Source: PBB1 sp046154125 (GTDB lineage Bacteria; Pseudomonadota; Gammaproteobacteria; Burkholderiales; Burkholderiaceae_C). Taken from it: 64,000 nt of DNA. The DNA is taken from contig JBJXEJ010000139.1 of the NCBI GenBank assembly GCA_046154125.1, positions 17,098-81,097 on the forward strand. The letters run 5' to 3'. Under the pieces are notes generated by a model. The model was not told the DNA's origin. It searched no databases and saw nothing but the letters and a program-made list of their open reading frames with translations. Of this stretch, positions 45,540 through 53,419 are shown in pieces; within the stretch, counting starts at the first letter, position 1, and each line of letters starts with the position of its first letter. A program made the position numbers and the translations under genes.

Positions 45540-45911
45540 TCAACCGCCGGCACGCTTGACCTTCATGCCCGCAGCCTGCAGCCGCTCGATGACGCGATCG
45601 CGGTGGTCACCTTGGATCTCGATGACACCATCCCTGACCGTGCCGCCGGAGCCGCAAGCCGCCTTCAGATCGCGCCCCAGCTGCGTGAGCGCGGCCGCGT
45701 CCAGCGCCACCCCGCGGATCACCGTCACGCCCTTGCCCTTGCGTCCCTGCGTCTCGCGCGACACCCTGACGATGCCGTCGGAGTCGACCGGCGCCATCGC
45801 CTGACCGCAGCGGCACAACGCGATCGGCTGACGACACGCCGGGCACATGCGCCCGCTGTCGGTCGAATAGACGAGCCCGCCCGCCGAGGGTCGATCAGCC
45901 TTTGTACTCAA
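45540..45911 (-). CDS. SUI1/YciH translation initiation factor-like protein
   Basis: A 123-residue protein of the eIF1/SUI1 type (YciH). Zinc-like cysteines sit in MCPACRQPIALCRCG near the N-terminus after LVYSTDSGR; the SUI1 fold is GKGVTVIRGVALDAAALTQLGRDLKAACGSGG...IQGDHRDRVIERLQAAGMKVKRAGG. TTG at 45911 is the most likely start because GAGG lies seven bases upstream. The start overlaps the last codons of the upstream lipoprotein gene, so it is translationally coupled. An ATG 18 bases further upstream has its AGG directly adjacent, which is too close. Confidence 0.85.
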   Translation of the reverse strand: MSTKADRPSAGGLVYSTDSGRMCPACRQPIALCRCGQAMAPVDSDGIVRVSRETQGRKGKGVTVIRGVALDAAALTQLGRDLKAACGSGGTVRDGVIEIQGDHRDRVIERLQAAGMKVKRAGG

Positions 45912-46380
45912 GACGAAACCTCGGCGCATCCTGCGCAGTCGCACCCGCTGTCGGAACGACGGTGAACCGCGCCGCAGCGCGACGGATGGGTTGGGGATGC
46001 GGCGGCCCCACGGATGACGAGAAGTCACCGTTCGTGCGCGGATGCACTTCGGCACGAATGACCTTGGCGTGGCGTCGGAACACGAGAACGTTGTCGCCTT
46101 CGCCGACCATCGCAGGAAAGGTCGTGCGGCAGCTGAACAGATCCAGATTCAGCACGGCGCAGTTGTCGTCTCGCGCCGAGTAGGGGTCGAAGATGAAGAG
46201 CTCGTCCCAGGCAATGGAGCTGACCGCGGCCAGATCGACCTCCTGCGGGCGCTGGGCCAGCAACTGCCTGCCCAGCGAGGTGCTGAACTGCTCGCTGCCG
46301 CCTGAGGTACAAGCCCCGAGCGAGAGCGCCGCCGCACACATGTGCACGGCACTTGCGAACATTCGACGACCGTTATTCAT
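45895..46380 (-). CDS. Hypothetical lipoprotein, family not recognised
   Basis: A 161-residue protein with a lipobox: the N-terminus MNNGRRMFASAVHMCAAALS ends in Leu-Gly-Ala-Cys. The mature part contains DPYSARDDNCAVLNLDLFSC and a C-terminal RFTVVPTAGATAQDAPRFRLEYKG that looks like a conserved tail. I do not recognise the family. The ATG at 46380 is chosen because it starts the signal peptide; 17 codons upstream are in frame. It overlaps the SUI1 gene start. Confidence 0.7.
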   Translation of the reverse strand: MNNGRRMFASAVHMCAAALSLGACTSGGSEQFSTSLGRQLLAQRPQEVDLAAVSSIAWDELFIFDPYSARDDNCAVLNLDLFSCRTTFPAMVGEGDNVLVFRRHAKVIRAEVHPRTNGDFSSSVGPPHPQPIRRAAARFTVVPTAGATAQDAPRFRLEYKG

Positions 46381-46479
46381 GAAGCGAGGAACCGCCCTGG
46401 GTTGCTGATCAAGGAAGCATTTTGACGTCACTCACGCGCCCGGTCAGGCACGTGGAGCGACTCGCACGCACAGGCGCGG

Positions 46480-47364
46480 TTGAAATGCAGCCACCCGCAC
46501 CCAGGTGAAGGATCGGTCGATTCCACGGCGCCTCGCCGAACCCCCTTGTCCGTGCTGATCCTTTCGGTCGCGACGCTGCTTCTGTTGACGTGGCTGCTGC
46601 GCGAGCCTCTCTTCACCGAATGGCGCCGACGGCAGGTGCGGCGTCAGCCGTTTCCGCCCGAGTGGAGGCAGGTCCTGCGCCGGCGAGTGCCCTATTTCAG
46701 ATCGATGCCGGCGGACCTGCAGTTGCAGCTGAAAAAGCACATCCAGGTCTTTCTCGCCGAGAAGCCGTTCATCGGCTGCCGCGGGCTGGTCGTCACCGAC
46801 GAGATGCGGGTGACCATTGCCGCGCAGGCCTGCCTGCTGCTTCTCAACCGGCGCAGCGACTATTTCGCCCAGCTGCGGCAGATCCTGCTGTACCCGGATG
46901 CGTTCGTCGTCGATCGGGTTCACGCCGATGGCAGTGGCGTGGTGCAGGACCGGCGCCTGGCGCTGTCCGGGGAGTCGTGGTCGCTCGGGCAGGTGATCCT
47001 GTCCTGGCAGGACACGGTCGAGGGCGCCGAGGTCGCCGATGACGGCCGCAACGTCGTGATCCACGAGTTCGCCCACCAGCTCGACCAGGAGAACGGTGCG
47101 GCGAACGGCGCGCCCCGCATGGCCGGCCGAGCCCGACGCGAGCGCTGGGCGCGAGTGCTGGGCGAGGAATTCGCGGTGCTGCAACGGCGCGCGGCCTCGC
47201 GGAAACCGAGTCTGCTCAGTGGCTACGGCGCCACCGACCCGGCGGAATTCTTCGCGGTGGCCTCAGAGGTGTTCTTCGAGCAGCCGCAGCGCCTTGCCAC
47301 CGAACATGCTGCGCTGTATCGCGAGTTGAGCCACTTCTACCGGGTGAATCCGTTGAGCTGGTAG
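46480..47364 (+). CDS. mtfA: MtfA-like zinc-dependent peptidase (M90)
   Basis: A metallopeptidase of up to 294 residues. The zinc motif HEFAHQLDQENG is near residue 195, with upstream RVTIAAQACLLLLNR and ILLYPDAFVVD, all typical of the M90/MtfA family. A hydrophobic N-terminal segment (about 22-40, VLILSVATLLLLTWLL) may anchor it. The 5' end is uncertain: the longest frame begins with TTG at 46480 and another TTG or GTG inside could be used. MtfA binds the repressor Mlc in enteric bacteria; that partner is not indicated here. Confidence 0.85.
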   Translation: MKCSHPHPGEGSVDSTAPRRTPLSVLILSVATLLLLTWLLREPLFTEWRRRQVRRQPFPPEWRQVLRRRVPYFRSMPADLQLQLKKHIQVFLAEKPFIGCRGLVVTDEMRVTIAAQACLLLLNRRSDYFAQLRQILLYPDAFVVDRVHADGSGVVQDRRLALSGESWSLGQVILSWQDTVEGAEVADDGRNVVIHEFAHQLDQENGAANGAPRMAGRARRERWARVLGEEFAVLQRRAASRKPSLLSGYGATDPAEFFAVASEVFFEQPQRLATEHAALYRELSHFYRVNPLSW

Positions 47365-47403
47365 CGCCCAGCGGGTCCGACGTCGGCCCGGCAAGGCACC
47401 TTC

Positions 47404-47435
47404 AATATGACGATCATCATATTTACTGCTATGAT
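47404..47435 (+). promoter_or_regulatory. Promoter and operator of the TetR gene
   Basis: The palindrome AATATGAC-GATC-ATCATATT (47404-47423) contains a TGAC -35 element (47407-47412), and an extended -10 TGCTATGAT follows 17 bases later (47427-47435). The ATG begins seven bases after the -10, so the transcript is probably leaderless and its repressor would block RNA polymerase directly. Confidence 0.6.
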
Positions 47436-47441
47436 GCCGGG

Positions 47442-48029
47442 ATGGACTCCCCCCAGGGCCGCAAGCAATTGACCCACGAGCGCATCGTCGCGGCCGCCGC
47501 GCGTGCGATCCGTCGGGGCGGCTTTCAGGGGGTTGGCGTTGCAGACATCATGAAGGAAGCGGGCCTGACCCACGGCGGTTTCTACGCCCACTTCGCCTCC
47601 CGCAATGCGCTGCTGACCGAGGCTCTCGATCGTGCTGGCCAGGAGGGCGCGGTCCGGGTCGCCGATTACACCGCCGCCCGCCGCAAGCAAGGCGCCAGTG
47701 CATTGCGGGCACTGGTCGACGGCTACCTGGCTGAAAGGCACCTGGCTTCGACCGAGACGCTGTGCGCGGTCGCTGCGCTGGCCTCGGAGATGCCGCGGCA
47801 GTGCCCCGAAGTTCGAGAAGCCGCAGCCCAGCGCGTGCGCGGGCTGGTGGCACTGGTCGAACAATCCTTGCCAGCCGCTGCCCCGGCGAAAAGCGCCGCG
47901 GTGATCGCGAGCCAGCTGGTCGGTGCGCTGCAACTGGCAAGAGCGCTCGGCGACAACGCCGAAGGCAAGGCGTTGCTGGCGGCCTCGCGGCGTGCCTTGC
48001 TGGCGCAATACGACCACCCCGCCGCCTGA
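47442..48029 (+). CDS. TetR-family transcriptional regulator
   Basis: A 195-residue repressor. The HTH is at about 12-58 (THERIVAAAARAIRRGGFQG...ADIMKEAGLTHGGFYAHFASR). The C-terminal ligand domain is helical and alanine-rich. The same 20-bp palindrome type occurs before this gene and before the following SDR gene, so it most likely controls both. The ligand is unknown. Confidence 0.93.
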   Translation: MDSPQGRKQLTHERIVAAAARAIRRGGFQGVGVADIMKEAGLTHGGFYAHFASRNALLTEALDRAGQEGAVRVADYTAARRKQGASALRALVDGYLAERHLASTETLCAVAALASEMPRQCPEVREAAAQRVRGLVALVEQSLPAAAPAKSAAVIASQLVGALQLARALGDNAEGKALLAASRRALLAQYDHPAA

Positions 48030-48080
48030 ACCATGAATACCCGGATGCCGCCGGCTGCGGCGAATCTTTCCTCGCCCATG

Positions 48081-48100
48081 AATATGACATGCGTCATATT
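48081..48100 (+). promoter_or_regulatory. TetR operator upstream of the SDR gene
   Basis: AATATGACATGCGTCATATT is a perfect 20-bp palindrome with the same outer arms as the box before the tetR-like gene. It lies 54 bases before the SDR ATG and contains an ATGACA hexamer that may serve as the -35. Confidence 0.7.
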
Positions 48101-48154
48101 TTCATCTCGTCTTTTCAACCGCTGCACCGCAGCACCCACCCAAGGACTCGGATC

Positions 48155-48862
48155 ATGAAACTCGCCAACGCCACCGTCTTGATCACCGGCGCCAACCGAG
48201 GCATCGGCCTCGCCTTCGCCCGCGCCGCACTCGCGCGGGGTGCGCGCAAGGTCTACGCCGCCGCGCGCGATCCAGCCAGCATCACGCTGCCTGGCGTCGA
48301 AGCCGTGAGTCTAGACGTCACACGGCCAGAAGACGTGGCCGCCATTGCGCAGCGATGTGGCGATGTGACGCTGCTCATCAACAACGCCGGCATCGCGGTC
48401 GTCGGCGATTTCCTGGCGACCGATGCCATCGAATCGGCCCGCGCGCACCTGGAAACGAACTTCTTCGGGCCGCTGCGCCTGGCTCAGGCGCTGGCGCCGG
48501 CACTGGCGCGCAATGGCGGTGGCGCGATCGTGAACGTGCTGTCGGCGGTGACCTGGATCAGCGTGCCGCAGCTCGGGGTCTACAGCGCCAGCAAGTCGGC
48601 CGCATGGTCGCTCACCAACGGCTTGCGCAACGAGCTGCGCGCGCAGCACACCCAGGTGCTGGGCATGCACATGGGCTTCGTTGACACAGAAATGGTCAAG
48701 GACTTCGACACCGCCAAGGCTTCGCCCGACGACGTCGTGCGGCGCACGCTCGATGCGCTGGAAGCCGGTGCCGACGAGGTGCTGGCCGACGACACCGCAC
48801 GACACGTCAAGCAGGGCCTGTCGGCCGATCCGGGCGTGTACCTTCAGCCACCGCAGGGCTGA
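48155..48862 (+). CDS. Short-chain dehydrogenase/reductase
   Basis: A 235-residue NAD(P)-dependent oxidoreductase. The cofactor motif ITGANRGIGLAFARAAL is near residue 10, NNAG near residue 76, and the catalytic Tyr-x-x-x-Lys is YSASK near 145. Length and motifs fit a classical SDR. It lies just after the TetR-like gene with a matching operator, so its expression is probably induced by the regulator's ligand, perhaps its substrate. Confidence 0.93.
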   Translation: MKLANATVLITGANRGIGLAFARAALARGARKVYAAARDPASITLPGVEAVSLDVTRPEDVAAIAQRCGDVTLLINNAGIAVVGDFLATDAIESARAHLETNFFGPLRLAQALAPALARNGGGAIVNVLSAVTWISVPQLGVYSASKSAAWSLTNGLRNELRAQHTQVLGMHMGFVDTEMVKDFDTAKASPDDVVRRTLDALEAGADEVLADDTARHVKQGLSADPGVYLQPPQG

Positions 48863-48928
48863 TTCCGACGTCACCTGGTGTCGCGGTGGCGGCGCCCTTC
48901 CCGCATCGCGCCACGGCGAGGCCCCCCC

Positions 48929-50317
48929 ATGAGCACTCCTCTGACTCTCAGCAGCGCGCACGTCGACCATGCCGCTGCTTCGCGCACGCAGCAGATGCTG
49001 CACGCACCGCTGCTGCCGACCCTGTTCCGGCTGGCCACCCCCAACGTCGTCGGCCTGTTCGCGATGACGCTGGTCATCGGCTACGACGGCTACATCCTGG
49101 GCCGGCTCGGCGCCGATGCGCTGGCCGGCATCGCGCTGGTGTTTCCGCTGTCCATGCTGATGCTGCAGATGTCGGCCGGCGGCATTGGCGGGGCCGCCAC
49201 CGCGGCGGTGGCGCGTGCGCTGGGTGCCGATCGCGGCGCAGACGCCGGCCGGCTGGCGCAGCAGGCGCTGTTCATCGCCTGGGCGCTGGCAGCGCTGTTC
49301 ATGCTCGTGCTGCTCGGCTTCGGGCGCGGCGTGTACGGCGCGATGGGCGGCCGCGGCGCGGCGCTTGATGCGGCGCTGGACTACTCGAACGTGCTGTTCT
49401 GCGGTGCGGTGCTGATCTGGTCGAACAATGTGCTGAGCGCCGTGGTGCGGGGTGCCGGCAACATGCTGCTGCCGGCGCTGACGCTGCTGGGCAGTGCGCT
49501 GGTGCATCTGCTGCTGTGTCCGCTGCTGGTGTTCGGCTGGGGGCCGGTGCCGGCCTTCGGCGTGGCCGGGGCGGCGGTCAGCACGCTGTGCGTCAACGCG
49601 CTGTCGGCGGCGGCACTGGCGGTGTATCTGCTGCGCCGCGACGGCGCGGTGCAATTGCAGCAGTCGCCGTGGCGCCTGCGACCCCCCCTCCTGCACGACA
49701 TCCTGCGCGTCGGCCTGCCGGCGTCGTTGAACCCGGTGCTCAGCAACGCCTCGATTGCGGTCGCCACCGCGTTCGTCGGCAGCTTCGGCACTGCGGCGCT
49801 GGCGGGCTACGGCATCGCCGCGCGGCTCGAATACATCCTGGTGCCGATCGCCTTCGGGTTCGGCACAGCGCTGACTGCGATGGTCGCCAGCAACATGGGC
49901 GCCGGCCAGACCGCACGCGCATTGAAAGTCACCTGGACCGGAGCGGCCGTGGTGACGGCCGTCACCGGCACGATCGGCGTGACCGCAGCGCTTGCGCCAT
50001 CGTTGTGGATGAATCTTTACACCAGTGACCCAGCGGTGCGCGGGTTCGGCGGCGCCTACCTGAACATCGTCGGCGGCTGCTACGGGCTGTTCGGCCTCGG
50101 ACTGGCGCTGTTCTTCGCGTCGCAAGGTGCCGGCCGCATGTTCTGGCCGCTGGTCGGCAGTGCCGGCCGGCTGGTCATCGTCGCCGCCGGCGGCTGGGTG
50201 GCCGTGCACCTGCTGCAGGCGCCGGCCAGCGGATTCTTCTTCGTCGTGGCGCTCGGCCTGTTCGCCTATGCGGCGGTCATCGCCGGCGCCATCCGGCTGG
50301 GAAGCTGGACGCGTTGA
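48929..50317 (+). CDS. MATE-family multidrug efflux transporter
   Basis: A 462-residue membrane protein with about 12 transmembrane helices arranged as two similar halves. Typical motifs are LATPNVVGLFAMTLVIGYDG, SAGGIGGAATAAVARALGADRG and, in the second half, VGLPASLNPVLSNASIAVATAF followed by FGTALTAMVASNMGAGQT. It exchanges drugs for sodium or protons. The ATG at 48929 follows GGCGAGG. It lies downstream of the SDR gene, possibly in the same TetR-controlled unit. Confidence 0.92.
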   Translation: MSTPLTLSSAHVDHAAASRTQQMLHAPLLPTLFRLATPNVVGLFAMTLVIGYDGYILGRLGADALAGIALVFPLSMLMLQMSAGGIGGAATAAVARALGADRGADAGRLAQQALFIAWALAALFMLVLLGFGRGVYGAMGGRGAALDAALDYSNVLFCGAVLIWSNNVLSAVVRGAGNMLLPALTLLGSALVHLLLCPLLVFGWGPVPAFGVAGAAVSTLCVNALSAAALAVYLLRRDGAVQLQQSPWRLRPPLLHDILRVGLPASLNPVLSNASIAVATAFVGSFGTAALAGYGIAARLEYILVPIAFGFGTALTAMVASNMGAGQTARALKVTWTGAAVVTAVTGTIGVTAALAPSLWMNLYTSDPAVRGFGGAYLNIVGGCYGLFGLGLALFFASQGAGRMFWPLVGSAGRLVIVAAGGWVAVHLLQAPASGFFFVVALGLFAYAAVIAGAIRLGSWTR

Positions 50318-50475
50318 AGGTGCTCGTCTTACCTTCACCCTGCCGAGGCGTTGTCAAAACTGCCTGACTCGGCCCACAGCCTTGCGCAGGATGAGCGCGC
50401 CCTTGATCCGGACACGATCCGGGTTGCCAGCGAGCACGCCCACGTCATCACGCCCGGACGCCGGGCCGCGTGGAA

Positions 50476-51372
50476 TCAAGGCGTCATGCGGGCCCTGAGA
50501 ATCCGTTGAACCAGCGGATGTTGCACCTTTCTTTCGGTGCCGATGGCGAACAACTGTTCCTTGACGCCGTCGCACTGGCCGACACGCCGGACTGAGTAAC
50601 GCGTCTCCAGTTCATCGTGAACCAGCTCCGCCGCCGGGAACACGCCCATGCCGCTGGAACCGAAGGTCTTCAACAACGCGCTGTCCTCGAATTCACCGAC
50701 GATTCGAGGCCGAACGCCTTGCTTCTCGAACCATTGATCGAGCAACGTGCGCACGGCAACGTGTGGCGTCGGCAACAGCACCGGAACCTTGGCAAGCGAT
50801 TGCGGAAAGCCCTTTCGAGCGATGGCTGCAAGTGCCGGCGAGGCGTACCACGCGAGTGGCGAAGAACCGAGCGAGTGGCTGTAGACCCTGACGTTCGAAT
50901 TGGCCGGGGCCGCCCGGTCGGCCAGCACCAGATCGAGCCGATGCAATGCCAGATCGGCCAGCAGGTCTGCGATGCCGCCCTCGTAGCAGAGCAATCGAAG
51001 GTGGGGTTCGTCCATCACCGGCTGCATCAAGCTGCGAACGACCAGCTTGGGCAGGCCATCCGAGATTCCCACGGCCAGGCGCGCACTCGGTGCGCTGGCG
51101 GCGTCACGCACAAATGCAGGCAGCGTCTCGCCCAGCGCGAAGATCTGCTCCGCCTGCTGCATGGCGGCCACACCGGCTTCGGTCAGCACCAGCCCGCGAC
51201 CCGCGGGCTTGAGCAATGCATAACCGAGCGAGCGCTCCAGTTCGCGCACCTGCGTGCTGACCGTCTGCACAGCGATGTCGAGCCTCGCGGCAGCGCGAGC
51301 GATGCCGCCCTCCTTGCCGACGACCCAGAAGTAATAGAGATGCCGGTAGCTGAAGCTCAGGCTCGCAGTCAT
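50476..51372 (-). CDS. NhaR-like LysR-family regulator
   Basis: A 298-residue LysR regulator of the NhaR type: the N-terminal HTH has HLYYFWVVGKEGGIARAAARLDI with the NhaR-like NHLYYFW start, and the effector domain keeps VGISDGLPKLVVRSL and VGEFEDSALLKTFG. NhaR in enteric bacteria responds to sodium and controls nhaA. No nhaA is near, so the target is unknown. A possible promoter lies in the gap before the small 72-residue gene. Confidence 0.85.
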   Translation of the reverse strand: MTASLSFSYRHLYYFWVVGKEGGIARAAARLDIAVQTVSTQVRELERSLGYALLKPAGRGLVLTEAGVAAMQQAEQIFALGETLPAFVRDAASAPSARLAVGISDGLPKLVVRSLMQPVMDEPHLRLLCYEGGIADLLADLALHRLDLVLADRAAPANSNVRVYSHSLGSSPLAWYASPALAAIARKGFPQSLAKVPVLLPTPHVAVRTLLDQWFEKQGVRPRIVGEFEDSALLKTFGSSGMGVFPAAELVHDELETRYSVRRVGQCDGVKEQLFAIGTERKVQHPLVQRILRARMTP

Positions 51373-51617
51373 TTTTTTCAGAACTGTTGGTGACCCATTC
51401 TCTGCTTTCTTGAGGTGCCGAGCGAGAGGCCTCGCTCGGCCGGATACCGAAAGTCCATCTCCTGTTCAAACGGCTTGTTGCGGCGGTGAGATACTCGCCG
51501 GCCCGTCAGCCACCCGATGAACGCTTGAGGTCATGGCGACATCGCAGGGACGGAAGGGGCGCAGCAAACCACCGGGATGCTTGGCAGGTTACGAACACAA
51601 CAACGAGAACAACCGAA

Positions 51618-51836
51618 ATGAGCATCAAATACAAGGTCGAATTCAAGAATGACCCCGCATGCCAGCAAAGCGGAGCGCTGGCCGCTTCTGTCGATGGTTG
51701 CGTTCGCACGAGCATCCCGCGCTATGACGGCGAACGCGACATGGCGTTGATCGAGGTACCCGATGCCGCGGCTGCGCAGAACATGGAGAAGCTGATGGCC
51801 GCAGATGGCAACGTGCTGAGCTACAAGGTCGTTTGA
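51618..51836 (+). CDS. Small protein of unknown family (72 residues)
   Basis: Encodes MSIKYKVEFKNDPACQQSGA and a C-terminal NVLSYKVV. It has no signal peptide and no helix-turn-helix. The composition (balanced charge, beta-like alternation at both ends) suggests a small alpha/beta fold, perhaps a metal- or copper-site-free ferredoxin-like domain. No strong ribosome site is seen before the ATG, but the frame is open and codon use matches its neighbours. It stands alone between two minus-strand genes. Confidence 0.5.
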   Translation: MSIKYKVEFKNDPACQQSGALAASVDGCVRTSIPRYDGERDMALIEVPDAAAAQNMEKLMAADGNVLSYKVV

Positions 51837-51873
51837 CCAGAAGCGCTGCAGGCCATCCACCTGCGTCGGCCCG

Positions 51874-53406
51874 TCACCGGCGGGCAGTTGCATTGCGCCG
51901 TCTGTGCAGCAAGAAGGTCTTCAATCGCCTGCAGCCGATGACGGTTCCCGTCACGGCAACGGCCAGCGAGCCCAGGCTGAGCGCGATCAGGATCGCCTCG
52001 CGCGCGCTGGCGTAGCGCAGGAAAGATGGCAGATCCCAGCTGTGCAGGAGATTGAACAGCCAGCGCCCGACCCTTTGCGAGCGGTCGACGCTGAGCGCCA
52101 CATCGCCCGTGTAAGGGTCCAGGTAGGCCGACGTGCGGCCCGAATCGGCGAAGTCCAGCCGCAGCACTGGAAGGCGCCGCTCTGCAGCGCCGTACATCGA
52201 CGTCGCCTGCCGCCGGTAGTAGTACGCGTCGTACTCGCCGACGGCCTGCGTTGACCGAAGGCCGGACTTCATGAGTCGGGCGCCGGCAACCGCCAGCCGG
52301 TCATCCGGCCATCGCTCGATCACCTTGAAACCGGCTGCGTCCGGCACGACCAGCCGCGTGTTGCCTGACGAGTTGCGTGCCAGCAGATAGGGCACCCCCC
52401 CCATGACACGCCATTCGATTTCGCTGGTCGCGAAGTTCGCGTCATGCAGCAGCGTCAGGGCCGAAGAAGTGTCGATGGAGGGCCGCACCGCTCCAGGGCT
52501 GCCGTGACGAAAGGCCGCCTGGTTCGGGCGCTCATCGTCGGGATCGAAGATACCCAGCGGATTCATCGACATCAGGCCGCTGAAGATCCAGCTGACCAGC
52601 ACGACCCCGAACACCAGTCCGGTGACGTGGTGCCAGTGCATCTGGAATGCGCGGTAGGGGGATTTCGAGCCTGACTTGTAGCGCCCCGAGAAGCGCCAGC
52701 GCCAGAGGCCTGCCAGCGCGCCGGTGAGAGCGGAAACCGTGCACACCGTGGACAGCACGATCACCAGCCAGCTCCACACCGGGTCCCTGGAACCGTCCCG
52801 GAACATGTAGAGCCAGTGCAGCCAGGCGCCGACGTAGTTCCAGTTCCGTTGCGCCAGGGGTGCGTCCATCACCACCTCGCCCGTCGTCGAAGACACGTAC
52901 AGCAGGGTCGCATCGGCATCGTGCATCTGGACCTTGAACAGTGGCCGGTGCGCATCCAGCGCGCCCGAGTGAGTCCACCGGTCATCATCGATCGGTCCTT
53001 CGCCATCGGCGTGCGCGCCGCGCAGAAAAGCGCGTGCACTGGCGAGCGCGGCTTCGCTGTCCACCGGTGGCACCAGCCGACCGGTCACGGCATCCACCGC
53101 CCGGTAGTCGCCGTTCGCTTCCTTCACAAGATATCGCGGTTGACCGGCCACCGAAGTGAGCTTGATCTGCTGCACCGCCGACGGAATACGGCTGCGCGCC
53201 ACGGCCAACTCCACCGGTACGCAGCAGCCAGACACGTCCAATGGCGACAGCTTCTGCAGCCGCTCCTCGGGCAGCAGCTTCGGGTAGCCCACGAACAGCA
53301 TGACACCCCCGCTGAGCACCCAGAACAGCATCAGGATGCAACCGCCCACGCCCGTCCAGCGATGGACCAGGTAGACCAGGCGCTTGCCGTGCGGAGCGGT
53401 CCACAT
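51874..53406 (-). CDS. PepSY-associated transmembrane protein
   Basis: A 510-residue inner-membrane protein of the PepSY_TM type. It has four or more hydrophobic segments: LVYLVHRWTGVGGCILMLFWVLSGGVML near the start, WSWLVIVLSTVCTVSALTG, VTGLVFGVVLVSWIFSGLMSM, and a last one in ILIALSLGSLAVAVTGTVIG. The PepSY-type periplasmic parts lie between. Such proteins reduce or help release ferric siderophores or transport metals after a TonB receptor. It starts 13 bases after the receptor gene, so both are in one operon. Confidence 0.9.
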   Translation of the reverse strand: MWTAPHGKRLVYLVHRWTGVGGCILMLFWVLSGGVMLFVGYPKLLPEERLQKLSPLDVSGCCVPVELAVARSRIPSAVQQIKLTSVAGQPRYLVKEANGDYRAVDAVTGRLVPPVDSEAALASARAFLRGAHADGEGPIDDDRWTHSGALDAHRPLFKVQMHDADATLLYVSSTTGEVVMDAPLAQRNWNYVGAWLHWLYMFRDGSRDPVWSWLVIVLSTVCTVSALTGALAGLWRWRFSGRYKSGSKSPYRAFQMHWHHVTGLVFGVVLVSWIFSGLMSMNPLGIFDPDDERPNQAAFRHGSPGAVRPSIDTSSALTLLHDANFATSEIEWRVMGGVPYLLARNSSGNTRLVVPDAAGFKVIERWPDDRLAVAGARLMKSGLRSTQAVGEYDAYYYRRQATSMYGAAERRLPVLRLDFADSGRTSAYLDPYTGDVALSVDRSQRVGRWLFNLLHSWDLPSFLRYASAREAILIALSLGSLAVAVTGTVIGCRRLKTFLLHRRRNATARR

Positions 53407-53419
53407 CGTCGTGCGCCGG

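Noticed and set aside
48311..50338. A 675-codon frame opposite the SDR and MATE genes
   Set aside because: Composition is rich in Arg, Gln and His with no motif; both genes on the plus strand are clear.
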